This document shows positions 34,236 through 42,335 of a stretch of 64,000 bases of DNA, piece by piece (the first letter of the stretch is position 1; every line of letters begins with the position of its first letter). The translations under genes and the position numbers were made by a program. This DNA is from RH-AL1 sp965277735. GTDB lineage: Bacteria > Pseudomonadota > Alphaproteobacteria > Rhizobiales > Beijerinckiaceae. The stretch is taken from positions 744,001 to 808,000 of the forward strand of contig CBDIDO010000001.1 of the NCBI GenBank assembly GCA_965277735.1, in the 5' to 3' direction. The notes beneath the pieces are model-generated. The model was not told the DNA's origin and made no database searches. It worked only from the letters and a program-made list of their open reading frames with translations.

Positions 34236-34991
34236 ATGTTCAACCTCTATCAGATCCTCCTCGCCGCCCAGGGCGGCAAGGCCGTCGACAATCTGGCGCA
34301 GCGCTTCGGCCTCAGCCACGCGCAGGCCGATAGCGCCGTGCAGGCGCTGATCCCCGCGCTGTCCACCGCCTTCATGACTAAGGCCATGCATCCCGGTGGC
34401 ATGCAGGAGATCGCCGGCGCGATGACCGATGACCACCATGTGCAGGCCTACGCCGATCCCAACGTCGCCGCCGCGCCGCAGACCGATCAGAAGGGCGGCG
34501 ACGTCGCCTCGTCGATCTTCGGCAACAGCTCGATGGTCCAGACAGTGGTTCAGCAGGCCGCGCGCTATACGGGCCTGCCGGAGAGCGTGCTGCAGCAGAT
34601 GCTGCCGGTCATCGTCTCGATGGTGCTCGGCGGCGTCGCCAGCGCCATGCACGGCCAGGGCATGGGCGGCCTGCTCGGCCAGCTCGCCAACTCGGGCCTC
34701 GGCGGCATGTTCGGCCAAGGGGCGGGCGCCGGTGGCGCGGCCGGGCAGGCGGGCGGCGGCGGTATCCTCGGCAGCATATTGGGAGGGCTTTTCGGCGGGG
34801 TAGCACAGCCGAGCGCGCCGCAGCCAGAGGCCGGCGGCGCGACGGCACCAGGTGCCGGCAGCATGCCGCCGATGATGCAGGCGGGCATGGATATTTTCAG
34901 AAAAATGTTCCAGCCCGGCGTCCAGGCGCCCCCTGGCCAGGGGGGCCTCGGCGACGAGATCAGCTCGATCCTCTCGGGCAAGCGGAGCTAG
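34236..34991 (+). CDS. DUF937-type protein
   Basis: ATG 34236 gives MFNLYQILLAAQGGKAVDNL and AQRFGLSHAQADSAVQALIP, the start of the DUF937 fold (relatives of YidB). A QQMLPVIVSMVLGG segment and long glycine-alanine stretches follow. 251 residues; cellular role unknown. The last codon pair ends at the left end of the IS630-type element: the stop TAG is formed by the duplicated target TA plus the first G of the element. The rejoined target would also read TAG, so the protein end is not changed. Confidence 0.75.
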   Translation: MFNLYQILLAAQGGKAVDNLAQRFGLSHAQADSAVQALIPALSTAFMTKAMHPGGMQEIAGAMTDDHHVQAYADPNVAAAPQTDQKGGDVASSIFGNSSMVQTVVQQAARYTGLPESVLQQMLPVIVSMVLGGVASAMHGQGMGGLLGQLANSGLGGMFGQGAGAGGAAGQAGGGGILGSILGGLFGGVAQPSAPQPEAGGATAPGAGSMPPMMQAGMDIFRKMFQPGVQAPPGQGGLGDEISSILSGKRS

Positions 34992-36127
34992 TGCACTGAC
35001 GCTGTCGTAGGATTCACAAGCGCGATCGAGCATGCGGGTCTGGGCGATGGCTCAGACTGCTTGTGTTCTCCTCGACGAAGCTGATCGTGTACGGCTTGCC
35101 GAGATTGTTGGCGATCGGTCGCGACCTCTGAAGCATGTGCTGCGGGCGCGCATCGTCCTGGTGTCGGCCGAGCGCTTGCCGGTGCTCGAGGTCGCCGAGA
35201 GAGCCGGCGTCAGTCGGCCGGCGGTATGGCGCTGGCAGCAGCGCTTCGGCGAAGAGGGCGTCGACGGGCTCCTGCGCGACAAGACGCGTCCGCCCGGCAC
35301 CCCGCCGCACACGGCCGGCACCGTCGCCGAAGTGCTCGCGCTCACCTGCTCGGAGCCGCCGGGCGAGGTCACGCATTGGAGCGGTCGCGCCGTCGCCAAA
35401 GCGGTCGGCCTCTCGCTGCGCTCCGTCCAGCGCATCTGGGAAGCCCACCATCTGCAGCCCCACCGCGTCCGCACCTTCAAGCGCTCGAACGATCCGGCCT
35501 TCGCCGCGAAGGTCGAAGACGTCGTCGGCCTCTACATGAACCCGCCGGCCCATGCCGTCGTCCTCTCGATCGACGAGAAGAGCCAGATCCAGGCTCTCGA
35601 GCGAACGCGCCCCGCGCTGCCGCTCGCAGAGGGGCATCCGGCGGCACAGACCCACGATTATGTTCGCCACGGCACGACGACGCTGTTCGCCGCGCTCGAT
35701 GTCCTCGAAGGCACCGTGCTCGGCCGCTGCATGCAGCGCCATCGCCACGGCGAGTTCATCCGCTTCCTCAACGCCGTCGAGGCGGCCGTGCCGGCCGGCA
35801 AGACCGTCCATGTGGTGCTCGACAACTACGCCACCCACAAGCATCCCAAGGTCCGCGCGTGGCTGGCGCGCCATCCGCGCTGGACCTTCCACTTCACACC
35901 GACCTCGGCCTCGTGGATGAACGCCGTCGAAGGCTTCTTCTCGACGCTGACCCGCCGTCGCTTGCGACGCGGCACCTTCCTCGGCGTCGTCGATCTGCAA
36001 GCCGCCATCAAACGCACCATCGCCGAGCACAATCAAAGCGCCAAGCCATTCACCTGGACAAAACCCGCTGCCGCCATCCTCGATGCCGTAAGCCGCGTCC
36101 CTGCACCTTCGGTCTGAGTCAGAGCAC
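34991..36127 (+). mobile_element. IS630-type insertion sequence, copy 1 (1137 bp)
   Basis: Ends are GTGCACTGACGC at the left and (reverse complement) GTGCTCTGACTC at the right, an imperfect inverted repeat. A TA dinucleotide flanks each side (34989-34990, 36128-36129), as expected for TA-targeting IS630/Tc1-type elements. It carries one transposase gene. A second copy of exactly the same length is at 40111-41247 in opposite orientation; I saw only two base differences, both outside the gene. The left flank is a complete DUF937 gene, the right flank a scrap of a glycosyltransferase. Confidence 0.9.
35032..36117 (+). CDS. IS630-type transposase, copy 1
   Basis: Product of 361 residues, identical to that of copy 2. 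N-terminal helix-turn-helix (LEVAERAGVSRPAVWRWQQR) and a second one (TVAEVLALTCSEPPG onward) bind the ends. The DDE_3 catalytic core has VLSIDEKSQIQAL (first D), VHVVLDNYATHKHP (second D) and SWMNAVEGFFSTL (E). It cuts and pastes at TA. Start may be the ATG at 35032 or at 35047. Complete and probably active. Confidence 0.92.
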   Translation: MRVWAMAQTACVLLDEADRVRLAEIVGDRSRPLKHVLRARIVLVSAERLPVLEVAERAGVSRPAVWRWQQRFGEEGVDGLLRDKTRPPGTPPHTAGTVAEVLALTCSEPPGEVTHWSGRAVAKAVGLSLRSVQRIWEAHHLQPHRVRTFKRSNDPAFAAKVEDVVGLYMNPPAHAVVLSIDEKSQIQALERTRPALPLAEGHPAAQTHDYVRHGTTTLFAALDVLEGTVLGRCMQRHRHGEFIRFLNAVEAAVPAGKTVHVVLDNYATHKHPKVRAWLARHPRWTFHFTPTSASWMNAVEGFFSTLTRRRLRRGTFLGVVDLQAAIKRTIAEHNQSAKPFTWTKPAAAILDAVSRVPAPSV

Positions 36128-36130
36128 TAG

Positions 36131-36187
36131 GAGCCGCGCGCGCTCGCCGCGTTCCAGCAGCGCTGGAGCAATGTCGAGATTAGGTAG
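36131..36187 (+). pseudogene. 57-bp scrap of a giant glycosyltransferase paralogue
   Basis: Immediately after the right TA of IS copy 1 the sequence encodes EPRALAAFQQRWSNVEIR and a stop. The protein at 24859 has WEPRALAAFRRRWSDVAID in its GT4 domain, and the bases are alike as well. Similarity starts exactly at the IS boundary and ends within 60 bases. It is therefore a leftover of a second gene of that family, cut by insertion followed by deletion or by recombination between IS copies. Confidence 0.65.
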
Positions 36188-36217
36188 CAAACCGACCAAC
36201 GTTCAAAACGCTGGATT

Positions 36218-36664
36218 TCAGCAAATAGGTTCGCGCGCTAGCTCAACCCGCACGAAGAACCCGTTCGGGTGCGACGCAAAGACTTCGGCGGGCAAAGTGG
36301 TGCATCCTGAGGTCCAACGGCAGGGGCCGGTCTCAACGCCGTGAGTGCCGACGTCCAACCGCGGATCATCGGCGGGTAAGATCAACTCTGGGTTGATGCC
36401 GTCTATAATCACCAATCGCGAAAGACAAACCCCCAGCGGTCTGTCATCGCTGCCACCCAGAACGTCACAAGGTCGCGCGGTTCTGGAAACTAGGGCCGCG
36501 CTTTGCGTGCCGGGGGGCACAAAGAAGCGAGCGACCAAACTTTCGAATACAGGGGCGATCCAGACTTGGTCTGTCACCAAGTGCAAGCCGGCAAGAGGCG
36601 AGTTCTCGGCCTCAGAAGCTTGGGGAGGCTTAACGCTCACGCCTTCATAAGAAGCAGGGCGCAT
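36218..36664 (-). pseudogene. C-terminal fragment of a Hint-domain protein
   Basis: The frame MRPASYEGVSVKPPQ... contains LVARFFVPPGTQSAALVSRT, ARPCDVLGG, DVGTHGVETGPCRWTSG and GFFVRVELA. These correspond in order to LTARFLVPGGSKDVWLVSPT, TRPSDIWDS, CIGFHGVEAGSHRWTSG and GFYLRVELG in the Hint-domain protein at 62743. The Hint domain itself is absent. It is the most diverged copy in the window and lies just past the IS630 copy 1 and the glycosyltransferase scrap. Confidence 0.65.
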
Positions 36665-36857
36665 GTCAGGAATCCTTACGAAACGTCATGTTGGTCAAGA
36701 TGCCACGCAAGCGCCGTGCAACATGGAAATTTCGCTTTGGTCTCAGGGGTTTAGTACCTGACCACCTTGAGCCACCGCCGCGCCGCCGGCGCCGGCTCGT
36801 CCAGCGGCCTTGATCCGGGAAGAACGCCTCGCATCGATCGAAGGCCCGGCCGGTCTC

Positions 36858-37199
36858 CTACTTTTGCAGTCCGCCGATAGCATCGATCAGGTGCGGCACT
36901 TGGCTTCCGGCCGACGTGCTGGTCGATTCGGAGGGGCAAGCGAAAAGCGGGAGATGAGCCTGACCCTTCGTGAGCGTATAGATCGGCGTTACCCCATCTG
37001 GGGCAGTGCCGGTCTCCGTGACCGCCAAATTCGTGTAGGTTTGCGCAGTCAGGAGACCGGCGCGGTGAGATTCAGCGACCCCGTCACGGTGTTTGTTTGT
37101 GCCGTAGGTGACGTTTGCGGTGCCGCCTAGCGTAGTCACCCCAGTGCCAAGACTGCCTAGAAGGTTGAGAGAGTCATTAAATGCGAGCTGCTCAGCCAT
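36858..37199 (-). pseudogene. N-terminal fragment of a Hint-domain protein
   Basis: ATG 37199 (GGGGAA upstream) gives MAEQLAFNDSLNLLGSLGTG, then AQTYTNLAVTETG and VTPIYTLTKG. The last two match AQTFTSLTVTQTG and MPIYTLTGSN near the start of the Hint gene at the right window edge. Between them GTANVTYGTN is followed by out-of-frame sequence; a shift restores NTVTGSLNLTAP. Similarity ends after the YTLT motif, so the Hint and C-terminal parts are lost. It shows what the N-terminus of the edge gene, cut here at 64000, probably looks like. Confidence 0.55.
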
Positions 37200-37416
37200 T
37201 TTGGATTCCCCACCGGCACTTATGCGCGTCCGAACATCTGAGTACGAAGCAGAATTGCTTTCAATCATACAATGTTGATTACGTCAGGTAATGACCTTGA
37301 ATTTACTTAACGTCAGCAATCTACCAAGTAGATGTAAACGCTAGGTTTTCTGTAAGATTGCTAAATGACCTCAGGGTCAACGTTGCTTTTAAGATATATT
37401 TCCAATTTAGTTGAAT

Positions 37417-38001
37417 TCACGTAGCGGGCGCGCCAAACCAGATGACGACAGCTACGAGCGCGATCGACGCCAAGGCCTTCACAGAAACCGCCAGTGCACC
37501 GCCCGCGTGAACAGCCCCTCGCCGCGCAACCGGTCCATCCCGACCGAGATCACCCGCTCGCTCCGCGCCTATCCTGTGTGTATCAGCGCGGCCTCGTAGA
37601 CCGTCGCCTCTTCGCAGACGACTGCCACCACGATCCGCCCGGCGCCGCGCTGCGGATTGAGGTCCGACCAGCCCATGAGCTTGCAGGCGGTGCGGAACTG
37701 GTCGCGACGGTGGACCCCAGGCCTCCTCACCCTCGAGGTAGCCACTTGAAGAGCAGACCACCTTGTTGAGATCCTGGGCCTTCACCCCGACGCCGCAGCC
37801 GATGAAGTGCCGCTGCAGCTTTTCGGCGGCTTGAAACATCGCCTCGTTGGTCCCGCGGTGATGGTCGAGCTTGCCTTGATCGCGAAGCTTCTGGATCGGC
37901 GGGATCAAGACGTGCAGGCCGGCCGTCTCGACGATGTCGCCCTTCGCCAGCCGCTCCGGCGCCGCTTCTTCCCGTTCTTCGCGGCCGAGATCGCCTAGCA
38001 C
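37417..38001 (-). pseudogene. Frameshifted phage-type protein and short downstream frames
   Basis: From the minus-strand ATG at 38001 a coherent protein runs LHVLIPPIQKLRDQGKLDHH, AMFQAAEKLQRHFIGCGVG, SSSGYLEGEEAWG. It then continues in another frame as VHRRDQFRTACKLMGWSDL, GAGRIVVAVVCEEATVYEAA and LIHTG with a stop near 37575. A break at about 37723 separates the halves. The replication/regulatory phage proteins with a DUF6456-like end look similar, but the match is not firm. A short frame RVISVGMDRLRGEGLFTRAV follows. Remnant of a prophage operon. Confidence 0.45.
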
Positions 38002-38034
38002 CGGCTTCCAGCCGAATACAGCCTGCGAGCGCGT

Positions 38035-39171
38035 TCAGGTGACGCTCACGGTAGAAGGCGCGATGCGCTGCAGGACGTCGCTGGCAAATGCCGCCCAATC
38101 CTTCAAAGGACGCGCGACAGCTTCATTGGCCAGCTGCTCGACATAGTCGGGGGTTGCAGCAAGGTGCCTCAGCGCGTCGACGATGGCATCCTCGTCGATC
38201 ATGTCGATCAGGAACGTACCGCCTCCGGGTGCGATCTCGGCCATGGATGAACCGTTGTGGCAGAGGCAGGGGCGTCCCAGCCACAGACTCTCGAGGATCG
38301 GCAGGCCGAAGCCTTCCTCGACGGACGGGTAGACGCTGGCATGGCAGTTTGCATAAAGCGCAACCAGCTCGGCGTCCGACACAGTGCCGCGAATGGTCAC
38401 TGCGGGGAGCGTATGTACGATCGAGACGACCTCGGCGTCATATGCTTCGTACCCCGCTCGTCGTCCGACGAGATCGAGCGAGATGCGAGGGCCCCCGTCG
38501 CTCGATGCACGCTGAATGGCTCGCAGCAACCGCACGAGATTTTTCCGCGGCTCCCAGGTTGTCACCGCGAGAAGCCGCAGGGGATCGTCCGCGACGCGGG
38601 GGGCGGGGAGCGTCGTGCTCCTCTGCACCGAAGCGAGTTCCGCTGGGAGAGGAACGACCTCGATAGGGGGGACCCGGAGCTGCTCGCGAAGGAGAAAATC
38701 CTTCAGGTCCACAGCAACGTAGTTCGTCGTCGCAAGGACCAGATCGGCGGACGCGAACTGACGATAATACCGTCGATAGACTGCACCCGCTCCGGCATCG
38801 TAATCATCGGCAAGTTTGATCGGAATTAGGTCGTGAATGAGAGCTGCAGTGCGTAGGCCGTAAGCGCGTCCGAGCTGGATGGGATCGAGGTCGATGCCGA
38901 TCAGGGAGAGCGGAATTTCTGGAACGAAGAGAATGGCAGCATCCGTGATGAGCGCTTCAAGCGGACGCGCCCGCGAGTTCGATGGCGTCGGGAGACTGAC
39001 CACTTGCCGGGATCGACCGTCCCAGCCGATCGGCACAATAGTGGCGCCTATCGCGTTCAATCTTTCCGCAAGGCGCCGAACAACGCGCTGAATCCCTGTT
39101 TCGAAAGGAACGAGGGCGGTATCCTGACACCAATAGAGAATCACGAGTTTCTCAGATGGCAGAGCGCACAT
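38035..39171 (-). CDS. Glycosyltransferase family 4, copy A of a duplicated module
   Basis: Product of 378 residues from ATG 39171 (a GTG at 39207 would read through the hairpin at 39181-39205; AGGA touches the ATG directly, so the start is uncertain). GIQRVVRRLAERL, TAALIHDLIPIKLADDYDAG, LLAVTTWEPRKNLVRLLRAI and YPSVEEGFGLPILESLWLGR (E-x7-E) mark a retaining GT-B enzyme like mannosyltransferases. It is highly similar, residue by residue, to the gene at 61558-62694. Both follow a Hint-type gene and the same hairpin. It probably adds mannose or a similar sugar. Confidence 0.85.
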   Translation of the reverse strand: MCALPSEKLVILYWCQDTALVPFETGIQRVVRRLAERLNAIGATIVPIGWDGRSRQVVSLPTPSNSRARPLEALITDAAILFVPEIPLSLIGIDLDPIQLGRAYGLRTAALIHDLIPIKLADDYDAGAGAVYRRYYRQFASADLVLATTNYVAVDLKDFLLREQLRVPPIEVVPLPAELASVQRSTTLPAPRVADDPLRLLAVTTWEPRKNLVRLLRAIQRASSDGGPRISLDLVGRRAGYEAYDAEVVSIVHTLPAVTIRGTVSDAELVALYANCHASVYPSVEEGFGLPILESLWLGRPCLCHNGSSMAEIAPGGGTFLIDMIDEDAIVDALRHLAATPDYVEQLANEAVARPLKDWAAFASDVLQRIAPSTVSVT

Positions 39172-39180
39172 TCCTGCAAT

Positions 39181-39205
39181 GAGACCGCCGTCGCACGGCG
39201 GTCTC
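39181..39205 (-). promoter_or_regulatory. Perfect 11-bp hairpin between Hint fragment and GT4 gene, copy A
   Basis: GAGACCGCCGT-CGC-ACGGCGGTCTC is a perfect inverted repeat with a three-base loop. It lies between the stop of the Hint-type gene (39220) and the GT4 start codon (39171), and recurs with two changes at 62704-62728. No T run follows on the minus strand, so it is not a standard terminator; an mRNA processing or stabilising hairpin that sets the ratio of the two products is possible. Confidence 0.6.
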
Positions 39206-39219
39206 ACACAGGTAGCTTT

Positions 39220-39700
39220 TTAAGCGACCAAAGCAAGCGCCGGGCGCGTCTCGGCGGCCCACTCGTTCAGGGGACGGACCCAGCGCGGCAGCGGATTGGC
39301 GGCAAGGTCGATCCGCAGGTAGAATCCGTCCTCACAGCTCTCCCACAGCGCGGCCGGCAACCTGGCGCGACCCGATGTCCAGCGATGCGCGCCGCCCTCG
39401 ATCCCGTAGGACCCGATACAAAGCAGCGGGTCGTCGATCGCGACGTTGCGCGGCTCCGACATGCCGTCCTCGATCCGCAGCGCAGCGAGATAAAGACCGA
39501 GATCGCGAGCGTCTTTGCTGTCCAAGATGTCGCTCGGACGCGCCGTCGGCGACACCAGCCAGACGTCTTCGGAGCGTCCCGGCAACCTGCTTCCGGCAAG
39601 AACCGGAAGGCCGCCAACTGACACGGTTGCAGCGTTCGTGGTCTGGGCTTGGCCCGTATAAGCTATCCAGCCGGTCGATAAGGTTCGCGCCCGTATGGCC
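39220..39700 (-). pseudogene. Hint-domain protein gene with the Hint domain deleted
   Basis: The reverse strand reads YTGQAQTTNAATVSVGGLPV and then jumps to SEDVWLVSPTARPSDILDSK and on to the shared end RPALALVA. In the intact gene at 62743 the first block (YTGQDPTTNNATLSVAGIPA) is separated from the second by about 250 residues holding the Hint domain. That part has been cut out. Further upstream the frame is also shifted (YALTGTN is in another frame). The fragment still lies 13 bp plus hairpin before a GT4 gene, as in the intact copy. Confidence 0.7.
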
Positions 39701-39720
39701 GTTCGTCCCCGTCAGCGCAT

Positions 39721-40110
39721 GATTAGCCGGACCTGTCGCCGGGTCTATTAATTAGTTGAAAGGGCAAGGCTATTATAAATTGCGCCGCAATCGCAACCGC
39801 AACCGCACCGGCCGCGGCAAAGGCAAGTGATCCGCACGCCAGTATTTGTCGTGCCGTACTTGAATTTAACTGCTTGTCAAAATCATTATTCCAATATGAA
39901 CACCGGCTAGCCTAAAATTGTCGTCGAAGACAAGTTGCTCGGCACCGCAATCCCAAAGGGCGAAAACTAGTGCGAAACCAGAATGCTCTTTTTATAAACC
40001 AAATCGCAAACTCGGTCGAGGCTCCTGAGTTGCTAGTCGACATATCCCGAATCCGGGCTGCGAAGCACTCGCAAAAAGCCAGGCCATTAAGGTTGCCCAA
40101 TGCGATACTA
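39721..40110. other. Gene-poor stretch before IS630 copy 2
   Basis: 390 bases with mixed, partly AT-rich composition. An open minus-strand frame of about 65 codons (about 40110-39912) reads into the IS but has no features I recognise. It may be leftover of a host gene cut by the insertion. The last two bases (TA) are the target of the element. Confidence 0.35.
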
Positions 40111-41247
40111 GTGCTCTGACTTAGACCGAAGGTGCAGGGACGCGGCTTACGGCATCGAGGATGGCGGCAGCGGGTTTTGTCCAGGTGAATGGCTTGGCGC
40201 TTTGATTGTGCTCGGCGATGGTGCGTTTGATGGCGGCTTGCAGATCGACGACGCCGAGGAAGGTGCCGCGTCGCAAGCGACGGCGGGTCAGCGTCGAGAA
40301 GAAGCCTTCGACGGCGTTCATCCACGAGGCCGAGGTCGGTGTGAAGTGGAAGGTCCAGCGCGGATGGCGCGCCAGCCACGCGCGGACCTTGGGATGCTTG
40401 TGGGTGGCGTAGTTGTCGAGCACCACATGGACGGTCTTGCCGGCCGGCACGGCCGCCTCGACGGCGTTGAGGAAGCGGATGAACTCGCCGTGGCGATGGC
40501 GCTGCATGCAGCGGCCGAGCACGGTGCCTTCGAGGACATCGAGCGCGGCGAACAGCGTCGTCGTGCCGTGGCGAACATAATCGTGGGTCTGTGCCGCCGG
40601 ATGCCCCTCTGCGAGCGGCAGCGCGGGGCGCGTTCGCTCGAGAGCCTGGATCTGGCTCTTCTCGTCGATCGAGAGGACGACGGCATGGGCCGGCGGGTTC
40701 ATGTAGAGGCCGACGACGTCTTCGACCTTCGCGGCGAAGGCCGGATCGTTCGAGCGCTTGAAGGTGCGGACGCGGTGGGGCTGCAGATGGTGGGCTTCCC
40801 AGATGCGCTGGACGGAGCGCAGCGAGAGGCCGACCGCTTTGGCGACGGCGCGACCGCTCCAATGCGTGACCTCGCCCGGCGGCTCCGAGCAGGTGAGCGC
40901 GAGCACTTCGGCGACGGTGCCGGCCGTGTGCGGCGGGGTGCCGGGCGGACGCGTCTTGTCGCGCAGGAGCCCGTCGACGCCCTCTTCGCCGAAGCGCTGC
41001 TGCCAGCGCCATACCGCCGGCCGACTGACGCCGGCTCTCTCGGCGACCTCGAGCACCGGCAAGCGCTCGGCCGACACCAGGACGATGCGCGCCCGCAGCA
41101 CATGCTTCAGAGGTCGCGACCGATCGCCAACAATCTCGGCAAGCCGTACACGATCAGCTTCGTCGAGGAGAACACAAGCAGTCTGAGCCATCGCCCAGAC
41201 CCGCATGCTCGATCGCGCTTGTTAATCCTACGACAGCGTCAGTGCAC
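40111..41247 (-). mobile_element. IS630-type insertion sequence, copy 2 (1137 bp)
   Basis: Same ends and length as copy 1, in reverse orientation; TA at 40109-40110 and 41248-41249. The right TA is directly followed by the GGTGTTTGATCCC end of the IS481-type element, so it inserted at that boundary. The pair of inverted copies 4 kb apart could promote inversion of the segment between them (36128-40110), which holds the Hint fragments and the GT4 gene. Confidence 0.9.
40121..41206 (-). CDS. IS630-type transposase, copy 2
   Basis: 361 residues, identical to the copy 1 product, with the same DDE residues (SIDEKSQ, VLDNYATH, NAVEGFF). Full identity between copies means recent transposition or gene conversion. 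Complete. Confidence 0.92.
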   Translation of the reverse strand: MRVWAMAQTACVLLDEADRVRLAEIVGDRSRPLKHVLRARIVLVSAERLPVLEVAERAGVSRPAVWRWQQRFGEEGVDGLLRDKTRPPGTPPHTAGTVAEVLALTCSEPPGEVTHWSGRAVAKAVGLSLRSVQRIWEAHHLQPHRVRTFKRSNDPAFAAKVEDVVGLYMNPPAHAVVLSIDEKSQIQALERTRPALPLAEGHPAAQTHDYVRHGTTTLFAALDVLEGTVLGRCMQRHRHGEFIRFLNAVEAAVPAGKTVHVVLDNYATHKHPKVRAWLARHPRWTFHFTPTSASWMNAVEGFFSTLTRRRLRRGTFLGVVDLQAAIKRTIAEHNQSAKPFTWTKPAAAILDAVSRVPAPSV

Positions 41248-41249
41248 TA

Positions 41250-42270
41250 GGTGTTTGATCCCAGGTTTTGATGGTGCAATCTTTTCCACGGATTGGAAGG
41301 ATGCGCTATGGGCCAGATTCTCCATGGGAGCGCCACGACGACAGAGGCGATCCGTCGAGCGATACAGCATAGTCAAGAGAGCCTGAGAGCGCTGTCGAAG
41401 CGCTACGGGATCAACCAGAAGACGGTCGCCAAGTGGAAGGCCCGGACCTCGGTCGCCGACCGGTCCACCGGGCCGAAGGAGCCGAAGTCGACGGTCCTTT
41501 CGCTCGAGGACGAGGCGATCGTGGTTGCCTTTCGGCGGCACACGTTGCTGCCGCTCGACGACTGCCTCTACGCTTTGCAGGCAACGATCCCGCATCTGAC
41601 GCGCTCGTCCCTGCATCGCTGTCTGCAGCGCCACGGCATCTCGCGGCTGCCCGACGTCGATTGCGACAAGCCGACCAAACGCAAGTTCAAGGCCTATGCG
41701 ATCGGCTACTTCCACATCGACATCGCCGAGGTGCGAACGGCCGAAGGCCAGCTCCATCTCTTCGTCGGTATCGACCGAACGTCCAAATTCGCGTTCGTCC
41801 AGCTTGCGAAGACCGCCAACACGGCCGTCGCCTGCGGCTTCCTCGAAGCGTTGGTCGCGGCAGTCCCGTATAAAGTCCACACGGTGCTGACTGACAACGG
41901 CATCCAGTTCGCCGACCTGCCGAAGAACAGGCTTGGTCCAACAGCCAGGTTCCGCGGACATCCCTTCGACCGCTCCTGTCAAAAGTTTGGCATCGAACAT
42001 CGGCTGACGAAGCCGAAGCATCCTTGGACGAACGGACAGGTCGAGCGCATGAACCGGACGATCAAGGAAGCGACCGTCAAGCGCTTCCACTACGACAGCC
42101 ACGATCAGCTCACATCGCACCTCGCCGACTTCATAGCGGCCTACAACTTTGGGCGGCGACTTAAGACGCTCAAAGGCCTCACGCCCTATGAAGCCATCTG
42201 CAAAGCCTGGACAAAAGAGCCGGAAAGTTTCACTCTCGACCCGATCGATCAAATGCCGGGACTAAACACC
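41250..42270 (+). mobile_element. IS481-type insertion sequence
   Basis: Terminal inverted repeats GGTGTTTGATCCCAGG at the left and, as reverse complement, GGTGTTTAGTCCCGGC at the right. One transposase gene fills the element and its stop overlaps the right end. TA flanks both ends but a longer duplication is not visible, partly because IS630 copy 2 adjoins the left end. Exact ends may be shifted by a few bases. Confidence 0.75.
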
Positions 42271-42273
42271 TAA
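41308..42273 (+). CDS. IS481-type transposase
   Basis: ATG 41308 with GGAAGG 7 bases upstream; 321 residues. The N-terminal helix-turn-helix (LRALSKRYGINQKTVAKWKA) recognises the ends. The rve core has YFHIDIAEVRT (D), VLTDNGIQF (D) and GQVERMNRTIKEA (E). It is complete, with the typical YGINxKTVxKW motif of this family. Confidence 0.9.
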   Translation: MGQILHGSATTTEAIRRAIQHSQESLRALSKRYGINQKTVAKWKARTSVADRSTGPKEPKSTVLSLEDEAIVVAFRRHTLLPLDDCLYALQATIPHLTRSSLHRCLQRHGISRLPDVDCDKPTKRKFKAYAIGYFHIDIAEVRTAEGQLHLFVGIDRTSKFAFVQLAKTANTAVACGFLEALVAAVPYKVHTVLTDNGIQFADLPKNRLGPTARFRGHPFDRSCQKFGIEHRLTKPKHPWTNGQVERMNRTIKEATVKRFHYDSHDQLTSHLADFIAAYNFGRRLKTLKGLTPYEAICKAWTKEPESFTLDPIDQMPGLNT

Positions 42274-42335
42274 TAGCCGACGCTGGTCAGTGTCAGGTCG
42301 TCTAGCTTACTAATAGGCATGCGTCTTGTTTGCGG

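Noticed and set aside
39181..39205. Reading the hairpin between Hint fragment and GT4 as an intrinsic terminator.
   Set aside because: No T run follows on the minus strand, and the GT4 gene downstream would be cut off from any visible promoter, so a plain terminator is unlikely.
40202..41386. A 394-residue frame antisense to the IS630 transposase, repeated antisense to copy 1.
   Set aside because: It mirrors the transposase codons and appears in both copies only because the copies are identical.
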